The translations under genes and the position numbers were made by a program. Positions 58,338-64,000 of a stretch of DNA of 64,000 bases are shown piece by piece. The stretch's first letter is position 1, and every line of letters begins with the position of its first letter. This DNA is from Mycolicibacterium holsaticum DSM 44478 = JCM 12374 (lineage in GTDB: Bacteria; Actinomycetota; Actinomycetes; Mycobacteriales; Mycobacteriaceae). A model generated the notes under the pieces. The model was not told the DNA's origin and did no database searches. It worked only from the letters and a program-made list of their open reading frames with translations. The stretch is from positions 5,270,001 through 5,334,000 of the forward strand of contig NZ_CP080998.1 of the NCBI RefSeq assembly GCF_019645835.1, in the 5' to 3' direction.

Positions 58338-61079
58338 TCACGGCGGGGGAGCCAGCGACCGGCCGAGCGCGGCGCGCGACCGGACGCCGAGCTTGCGGTA
58401 GATCTGGGTCAGGTTCGCCTCGACCGTCTTGACGCTGATGAACAGCTTGGCGGCGATGTCACGGTTGGACATGCCCGACGCCGCCAACTCGGCCACACGT
58501 TGTTCGGCGGGCGTCAGGTCGACGGTGCGGTTGGCGCCGACGTTGGTGCGCGCCAACTCAACACGGGCCCGTTCGACCCACAACGGGGCACCGAGCGCCT
58601 CGAACGCTGCCAGCGCATCCCCGAGAGTCGTTGCAGCTGTGCGCTTCTGCCGTCGACGGCGCTGGAGTTGGCCCAGCAGCAGCTGGGTGCGCGCCCGTTC
58701 GAACGGCATCGCGAGGCGGTCGTGCTGCTTCATCGCCGACAACGCCACCCGTTCGGCGGCCTCGACGTCGCCGTCCGCGCCGAGCACCATCGCCCGGCAC
58801 CTACCCCCGATCGCCAGCATCCAGGGCCGGTCCAGGCGGGCACCGTCGCGTTCCAACGCCTCGACTATGTGCTCGGCGTCCCGCTGCCGACCCAACGCGA
58901 CCATCGCCTCGACGACATCCGGCACGAACGCCGCCTTGATGATCTCGGTACAGAGGAGTTGGTCGAATCCGGAGATCAACGGCTGCAGGTCCTTCAGCGC
59001 CTGCTCAGGATCGCCCAGCGACACCGCCAGGAAGCCCAGCGTCGTCATCGGCCAGTCGGCGAGCAGCGGCGCCTCGAAACGCTCGGCGGCCTCGATGGCC
59101 GCATGCGCGTCGGCTCGCGCCTGTTCGACCCGACCCGTGTACGCCGACAACAGACCCCGCACGGTCAGCGCGATGACCAGACCGTGGTCGCCGCCCATCT
59201 GTTCCGCGCACACCATCGCGATGTCGGCTGTTTCGGCTCCCTTGACGAAGTCTCCCCGCCACACGTTGATCAGCGTGCCCCAAACGGAGATGAACAACAT
59301 GTCGCTGTCCGCCCCGGTATCGGTGCAGCGGCGCCACAACGCCTCGATGTGTTCGTACGCCTCGTCGGGCCGGCCCGCCCACGAGAGCAGCTGGGCTGCA
59401 GCGGAACTCGCTCGGAACGGAATCGGCACGTCGACATCGGGATCTGCCAGCTCGAGCGCGCGGCGCAGAACCGATTCGTCGAACCCGTTTCCGGTCAGCG
59501 CGCTCAGCAGCTGTTGGTCGGCCAGCGCCTGGCTGGTCAAAACGCCGATGCCGAGTTCCTCGGCATATTCGACCGACTTCTCGGCGTTGCGCAGCGCCTC
59601 GCCGTAGTTGCCCGAGTTGGCCTGCGCGAACGACAGCAGGAGCAGCGTCTGCGCCAGCACCGGCGGGGTGTCTTCGGCGTCGTGCACGGCTTTGACCAGC
59701 ACCTCGGCGGCCGCGGTGAAACCGCGTCGGTAGACCCAGATCCCGGCGAGAAGGTTCAGTGCGAGCGCCCGCACCATCCCCGGACGCAGCTTGTCGATCG
59801 CCGGTTCGAGCACTGCGAGCGCCTGGTCGGCATCGCCCGCCCGGAGGTGGTGCTCAGCCGACCGAAGCCGCCGAATCGGGGCATCACCGCCGAGTTTTAT
59901 GGCCATGTCCAATAATTCGGCCGCCGTCGCTGGGGCGCCCCTGGCCCGTGCCGCGTCCGCAGCCGCGTCGAGCGCCTGCAGGATCTCCGGATCGTGGCGG
60001 GAGGATGCCAGGGCCAGATGCCGCGCCTTCAGTTCGAGGTGCTCGACCACGTCGGCAAGCGCGCGGTGGATCCGCCTGCGCCGGGCCGGTTTCGCGTCGG
60101 CGTACACGCCGCGAGCCAGCAGCGGATGGGTGTAACGCACCCGGTTACCGACGATGTCGACGATCCCGCGGCTTTCGGCTTCCTCCAACTGCACCAACAT
60201 CTGATCGGCCGTCGTGCCGGTGGCCCGTGCGAGCAGGTCCACGGTCGGATCAGCGGTGCTCGCCGCGGCCAGCAGCGCGTCGCGGGTTTCCTCGTCGAGG
60301 TCGGCGAGCCGCAACCGCACGACATCGGCGAGCGTTCCGGGCAGGTCTGTTCCGGTATCGAGGCCGCGGGCCATTTCCAAGGCGTAGAAGGGGTTTCCTC
60401 CGGAGACATCGGCGAGCCGCACCATGGTCGGGCGGGGCAGCGACCGGCCCAGGCGGCTGCTCACCAACTGATGCAGACCACCCAGGCTCAACGGGCGCAT
60501 CCGGACCACGGTGAGGGCCTCGGGTCGCGGAAGGTGCAGCCACGGAACCGTGCCGGCGGACTCGGAGGTCGTGCGTTCGGTTGCGATCAGGGCGACCCGG
60601 CCGCGCAGCCGCCGTGCCACAAAGGCGATGACCGCCCGACTCGACGAGTCGAGCCACTGCAGGTCGTCGATGCCGATGATGACGGGTGCCTGGGCGGCGA
60701 GCGCGGCGATTGCCGACAGCAGCGCCGCCGCCGCGACGTGCTGATCGGTATCCGGCCCGACGCCGCTGCCGCGGAACAGCACGCGGTCGACCGCGACGCG
60801 CTGGACGTCCGGCAACGCCGACAGCAGCGCGGGGTCGATGCCCGAAAGCAGATCCGCCACCGCGCCGTACGCCAGGACGGACTCCGCCTGCCAGGCCCGC
60901 GCGGAGAGCACGTGATAACCGTTGGTGCGCGCCTCTTGCAGCGCGGTCAACCACAACGTGGTCTTGCCGATCCCGGCCTCGCCGTCCAGAAGTAGCCCGG
61001 CAGGCCAACTGTCCACCGCCGAGCAGAACGCGGCTATCGTCGCGAGCTCGGCCGAACGGCCGACCACGTCAATCGGCAT
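58338..61079 (-). CDS. LuxR-family ATPase regulator (LAL type)
   Basis: The 913-aa regulator has an N-terminal AAA/STAND ATPase with Walker A GEAGIGKTTLW (about residue 33) and Walker B VIIGIDDLQWLDSSSR. The central helical TPR-like region (about 330-830) probably serves ligand or partner binding. A C-terminal LuxR helix-turn-helix follows: LTPAEQRVAELAASGMSNRD and VKTVEANLTQIYRKLGVRS. Such LAL regulators switch on metabolic clusters in actinobacteria. The start is ATG at 61079. The targets are unknown; the neighbouring dehydrogenase or lipW are candidates only by position. Confidence 0.9.
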   Translation of the reverse strand: MPIDVVGRSAELATIAAFCSAVDSWPAGLLLDGEAGIGKTTLWLTALQEARTNGYHVLSARAWQAESVLAYGAVADLLSGIDPALLSALPDVQRVAVDRVLFRGSGVGPDTDQHVAAAALLSAIAALAAQAPVIIGIDDLQWLDSSSRAVIAFVARRLRGRVALIATERTTSESAGTVPWLHLPRPEALTVVRMRPLSLGGLHQLVSSRLGRSLPRPTMVRLADVSGGNPFYALEMARGLDTGTDLPGTLADVVRLRLADLDEETRDALLAAASTADPTVDLLARATGTTADQMLVQLEEAESRGIVDIVGNRVRYTHPLLARGVYADAKPARRRRIHRALADVVEHLELKARHLALASSRHDPEILQALDAAADAARARGAPATAAELLDMAIKLGGDAPIRRLRSAEHHLRAGDADQALAVLEPAIDKLRPGMVRALALNLLAGIWVYRRGFTAAAEVLVKAVHDAEDTPPVLAQTLLLLSFAQANSGNYGEALRNAEKSVEYAEELGIGVLTSQALADQQLLSALTGNGFDESVLRRALELADPDVDVPIPFRASSAAAQLLSWAGRPDEAYEHIEALWRRCTDTGADSDMLFISVWGTLINVWRGDFVKGAETADIAMVCAEQMGGDHGLVIALTVRGLLSAYTGRVEQARADAHAAIEAAERFEAPLLADWPMTTLGFLAVSLGDPEQALKDLQPLISGFDQLLCTEIIKAAFVPDVVEAMVALGRQRDAEHIVEALERDGARLDRPWMLAIGGRCRAMVLGADGDVEAAERVALSAMKQHDRLAMPFERARTQLLLGQLQRRRRQKRTAATTLGDALAAFEALGAPLWVERARVELARTNVGANRTVDLTPAEQRVAELAASGMSNRDIAAKLFISVKTVEANLTQIYRKLGVRSRAALGRSLAPPP

Positions 61080-61223
61080 CCGGCAATTCTGTCACTGAGC
61101 AAACGTTGAGGCTGCCCGAACGAGCCACGCGCCGGTACGCCAACAGATGTTTCACGCGTCCTGGCACCCATCGATTTCGATGATCTCCGGCCGACCCACT
61201 GACGTCGCGGCTTTACTGGTCGG

Positions 61224-62150
61224 GTGCCACGTAACCGAGCGTCCCGCCGTGCCCACCCGAACTTCCATCCCGACCTGCGCCGCGCCGCGCGGTTCATGCC
61301 CAAGCAGGTCATCACGCCGGTCACGTTGCCCATGGTCCGGATGGCGACGCGAGCGCTGTGGCGGCGGGTACCGCGCGACGTCGAGGCGCTGACCCTGCCG
61401 TCGGGGGTCGGGGTGCGGTTGTTCCGGCCGGGCGGCGGGTCGGGTACGGAGCCTGCGCTGTTGTGGATCCACGGCGGCGGATACGTCATCGGCCATCCGG
61501 CCCAGGACGATGTGTTGTGCCGCCGTTTCGCCCGCGAACTCGGGGTCACGGTCGTGTCGGTCGACTACCGGTTGGCGCCCGAGCATCCGTATCCCGCCTC
61601 GCTGGAGGACTGCTATTCGGCGTTGACCTGGCTGGCGGCTCTGCCGTCGGTGGATCCCGCGCGGGTGGCGATCGGTGGGGCCAGCGCGGGCGGCGGGTTG
61701 GCTGCGGCGTTGGCGTTATTGGCCCGCGACCGCGGCGAGGTGCCGGTGGCGGCGCAGTTGCTCGTGTATCCGATGCTCGACGACCGCAGCTCCGAACGCC
61801 GCGAGCTGGACAATCCGGGTCATCGGCTGTGGACCCAGTCGAGCAACAGGTTCGGTTGGTCGGCCTACCTCGGTGACGCCGACCCCGACGTCGCGGTGCC
61901 CGCGCGCCGCGAGGATCTCAGCGGGCTGCCGCCTGCCTGGATCGGCGTCGGGACACTGGACCTCTTTCACGATGAGGACCTGGCCTATGCCGAACGGCTG
62001 ACGGCCGCAGGCGTGCCGTGCGAGGTCGAGGTCGTCGACGGCGCGTTTCACGGCTTCGACGGGATCGCACCCAAAGCCGCTGTGTCCCAAGCGTTCTTCA
62101 ACAGCCAGTGCGCGATGCTGCGACAGGCGCTGGCCCCCGCGGCGGCCTGA
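61224..62150 (+). CDS. lipW: Alpha/beta-hydrolase esterase LipW
   Basis: The 308-aa hormone-sensitive-lipase-family esterase has the oxyanion HGGGYVIGHP, VDYRLAPEHPYPA, the nucleophile elbow GGASAGGGLAAAL, then IGVGTLDLFHDED (Asp) and GAFHGFDG (His). It is similar in length and sequence to LipW (Rv0217c). It should act on short to medium acyl esters. The start is GTG at 61224 (MPRNRASRRAHPNFHPDLRR); a later start near MPKQVITPV is possible. It is divergent from the LuxR gene and convergent with the amidohydrolase, with 2 nt between stops. Confidence 0.87.
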   Translation: MPRNRASRRAHPNFHPDLRRAARFMPKQVITPVTLPMVRMATRALWRRVPRDVEALTLPSGVGVRLFRPGGGSGTEPALLWIHGGGYVIGHPAQDDVLCRRFARELGVTVVSVDYRLAPEHPYPASLEDCYSALTWLAALPSVDPARVAIGGASAGGGLAAALALLARDRGEVPVAAQLLVYPMLDDRSSERRELDNPGHRLWTQSSNRFGWSAYLGDADPDVAVPARREDLSGLPPAWIGVGTLDLFHDEDLAYAERLTAAGVPCEVEVVDGAFHGFDGIAPKAAVSQAFFNSQCAMLRQALAPAAA

Positions 62151-62152
62151 CC

Positions 62153-63457
62153 TCAGCCGCGTTCATAGACCACCTCGCCGGCGATCAGCGTGGCGGCCAC
62201 CATGGCCGCGTCGAGTTCGCCCAACACGTCGGCCGGCGGCGCCGACAGCACCACCAGGTCGGCCGGTTGGCCGACGTCGACGGTCCTTCGGACCTCGGGA
62301 CGCTCGGGCGTGCCGAAGAACATGCTCAACGCCGCGCCCGCCGTGACGCGTTCGTCGGCGCCCAGCACCGTGCCGCTGACCGTCGTGCGGTGCACCGCGG
62401 CGCGTATCGCCAGCCACGGGTCGGCGTCACCGTACGGCAGGTCGGTGGAAAGCGCCACCGGCACGCCGGCATCCCGCAGCTTGGCGAGCCGCCACAGCTC
62501 GTGATGTTCGGCGGCCGGCACGTCGGTGAGGTACTGCTCGCCGCGCTCGAAGACGAAGTTCGGCTGGGTGACCACCGTGACACCGCATTCGGCGAGCTGC
62601 GCCAGGGTGTCCTCGGGCACCACCGCCGCGTGCTCGATGCGGTCTTGCGGATGCGTGCCCGCCGTCTGCAGCGCCGACAGTGTGATGACCAGCTGGGCCG
62701 CGGTCACGCAGTGCACGGCGACCGCCACTCCGGCGGCGTGCCGTGCGGTGATCCAGGCGGTGAGCTCCTCGAGGTCGAGATCGGTGTCGTGCAGGATTCG
62801 CTTGCCCGGCGCCAGACAGTGCACCCGCTGGCGTACCTCGCCGCGGCGGTGCGCGACCATCAGCTTCACCACGTCGTCGACGCCGAGATCGGGCGTGGCG
62901 TCGGTGACGCCCGTGACGCCGTAGGCGCACAGCCGACGGCTGACCTGCGCCAGCCCGGATTCGTTGCGCTGCAGCCGTTCCGACCACGACGAATCCGAGC
63001 TGGGTAACCTGCCGTCGGGGTGGTCAGGCAGCCCGACGCGGGCCAACCCCGCCGAGTTCAACGTCCACAGCACCCCGCTGCGGTGTTGGATGCGGACCGG
63101 CACCGGTGGGCACAGCTCGTCGAGCACGGCACGGTCCAGTGGCCCGGCGACCGCCTCGTGGTAGCCGACCGCCCTGATCCACCCGTCCTCACCGACCTCG
63201 GCCGTGGCCAGCACCCGGGCCAGATCCGCGCGGCTGGGCGCCTCACCGGGTCCGACGCGGACGGACGTCAGCGCCGCGGCCGCAGACCGCAGATGAACGT
63301 GATGGTCGTGCAGTCCCGGGATGACGGTCGCGCCCGCGGCGTCGTACACCGGTTCGCCCGGTTCGGGGGGCAGCCGATCGGCGATGGCCACGATGTGGTC
63401 GGCGACGCGGATGTCGGCGGCTGTTCCATCGAGCAGCGCGGCGCGCGCGATCAGCAC
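62153..63457 (-). CDS. Amidohydrolase family protein (YtcJ/exoenzyme-regulatory type)
   Basis: The 434-aa amidohydrolase has HDHHVHLRSAA (the first metal His pair), later AVHCVTAAQLVI, DRIEHAAVVPEDTLAQLAEC and STDLPYGDADPWLAI, the normal metal-His and Asp positions for amidohydrolase family 3. The substrate, probably a cyclic amide or N-formyl compound, is unknown. The start is GTG at 63457 (MLIARAALLDGTA), which overlaps the end of the CoA-transferase gene by 7 nt, so the two are an operon. A longer upstream frame would be Arg-rich with no match. Confidence 0.83.
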   Translation of the reverse strand: MLIARAALLDGTAADIRVADHIVAIADRLPPEPGEPVYDAAGATVIPGLHDHHVHLRSAAAALTSVRVGPGEAPSRADLARVLATAEVGEDGWIRAVGYHEAVAGPLDRAVLDELCPPVPVRIQHRSGVLWTLNSAGLARVGLPDHPDGRLPSSDSSWSERLQRNESGLAQVSRRLCAYGVTGVTDATPDLGVDDVVKLMVAHRRGEVRQRVHCLAPGKRILHDTDLDLEELTAWITARHAAGVAVAVHCVTAAQLVITLSALQTAGTHPQDRIEHAAVVPEDTLAQLAECGVTVVTQPNFVFERGEQYLTDVPAAEHHELWRLAKLRDAGVPVALSTDLPYGDADPWLAIRAAVHRTTVSGTVLGADERVTAGAALSMFFGTPERPEVRRTVDVGQPADLVVLSAPPADVLGELDAAMVAATLIAGEVVYERG

Positions 63458-64000
63458 GACGCCAGGCCCAGCAGCTGCTCGACGGCCGCGTTGTCCGCGC
63501 CAAGGGCGGCCGCGGGCGCGTCGAGCTGTGGCATTGCCGCGCAATCGGTTTCGCCGAGGTACGGCAGTTCGGCGTAGGTGGCGGCGACGGCGGACATGGA
63601 CATCTCGATCAGCTCACCGCCGCCGTCGCGCAGCGATTCGGCCACCGTCAGCGCGGCCTGCAGCCCGGTCAGCGGGTCGGCGATGGCGTCCCCGCAGAAC
63701 GTCGGGCTTTCGACGGATCCGCCGATCAGACACCCCGACGCCGCGGCGTCGTCGCCGAACGCGACCCAGTTCGCGCGCTCGCCGTCGGTGCCGTGTCCGG
63801 TGATCCGCAGCCAGATCCGGCCGTCGCGCGGCGCCACGTCGGTGGGGCCGAGCCCGCGACGGGCCAGTGCGGCCGGACGCGACGACTCGATCACGATGTC
63901 GGCGGCCGACAACAATGCCTTCAGCCCGGCGGGTTCATCGAAATCGGCGGCGTAGGACAGCTTTCCGGCGTTCATCCAGTTGAAGAACGCGGCCGGGCCC
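63451..64000 (-). CDS. Class III (CaiB/BaiF) CoA-transferase, C-terminal part (runs off right edge)
   Basis: The visible 182 residues include AAFFNWMNAGKLSYAADFDE, ADIVIESSRPAALARRGLGP, RIWLRITGHGTDGERANWVA and SFCGDAIADPLTG-type sequence (SPTFCGDAIADPLTGLQAAL). These are the standard middle motifs of family III CoA-transferases. The expected catalytic aspartate would lie in the missing N-terminal part. The C-terminus is short for the family, suggesting a half-length or degenerate member. The amidohydrolase start overlaps its stop; the pair may handle activation and ring opening of one compound, which is inference. Confidence 0.84.
   Translation of the reverse strand, partial: GPAAFFNWMNAGKLSYAADFDEPAGLKALLSAADIVIESSRPAALARRGLGPTDVAPRDGRIWLRITGHGTDGERANWVAFGDDAAASGCLIGGSVESPTFCGDAIADPLTGLQAALTVAESLRDGGGELIEMSMSAVAATYAELPYLGETDCAAMPQLDAPAAALGADNAAVEQLLGLASC

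Noticed and set aside
1..64000. tRNA, rRNA, riboswitch or CRISPR array
   Set aside because: No cloverleaf, rRNA-like or regularly spaced repeat sequence was seen by eye; a covariance search would be the decisive test.

Overview
The window looks like a chromosomal segment of a rapidly growing mycobacterium (Mycolicibacterium type). It is GC-rich and dense with lipid-metabolism genes. Several proteins closely resemble Mycobacterium tuberculosis proteins (PapA3, FadE5, FadA2, FabG4, HtdX, LpqI, AftD, Php, EchA1, LipC, LipW), and their order largely follows the M. tuberculosis Rv0244c-to-Rv0217c order, read in reverse. These identifications come from remembered family sequences, not from a search.

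Layout. At 1-11.5 kb lie the start of papA3 and, divergent from it, a two-module polyketide synthase. This is the core of a trehalose polyphleate (TPP) type locus; the rest of it (expected mmpL10 and fadD23) would lie to the left, outside the window. At 11.5-18.2 kb come a DapB-like oxidoreductase, fadE5, a lytic transglycosylase, a flavin/F420-type oxidoreductase and a TDT-family transporter. At 18.4-21.9 kb is the divergent fadA2 | fabG4-htdX cluster. At 21.9-26.9 kb is a lower-GC accessory island: prophage head-gene debris, a TIR-domain gene and a complete IS21-family element that splits the TIR gene. At 26.9-43.5 kb comes conserved envelope territory: a TetR regulator, lpqI, a small secreted protein, aftD, php, an acyl-CoA synthetase, an acyltransferase, DUF3068, a multi-span membrane protein, a GT4 glycosyltransferase, a methyltransferase and an aldehyde dehydrogenase. 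At 43.6-48.8 kb is a variable stretch: a TetR gene with a small upstream ORF, a DHFR-like protein, an AraC-DinB fusion, nat, a frameshifted 13E12-type DUF222-HNH gene under an SOS box, and a DUF8129 protein. At 48.8-56 kb is a lipid module: echA1, an acyltransferase-fadD12-lipO operon, a wax ester/diacylglycerol acyltransferase and lipC. At 56-64 kb are a double-length acyl-CoA dehydrogenase, a LuxR-type ATPase regulator, lipW, an amidohydrolase and a CoA-transferase running off the edge.

How the genes work together. FadE5, FadA2, FabG4 and HtdX together cover the steps of a fatty acyl-CoA oxidation/reduction cycle. A near-identical palindrome (TTACTC-N2-GAGTAA) occurs at the fadA2/fabG4 promoter, at the start codon of the TetR gene at 27.6 kb, and in a weaker form just downstream of the fadE5 promoter. 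I infer that this TetR controls the set. A 14-bp match to the KstR operator sits between echA1 and the acyltransferase-fadD12-lipO operon, linking that module to sterol-responsive control.

The most distinctive observations are the exactly resolvable IS21 insertion in a TIR plus winged-helix-like gene lying directly behind a phage head-tail gene, the shared TetR palindrome, the domain logic of the polyketide synthase (no dehydratase in module 1), and the G5-tract frameshift in the SOS-linked HNH gene. I saw no rRNA, tRNA or CRISPR array.
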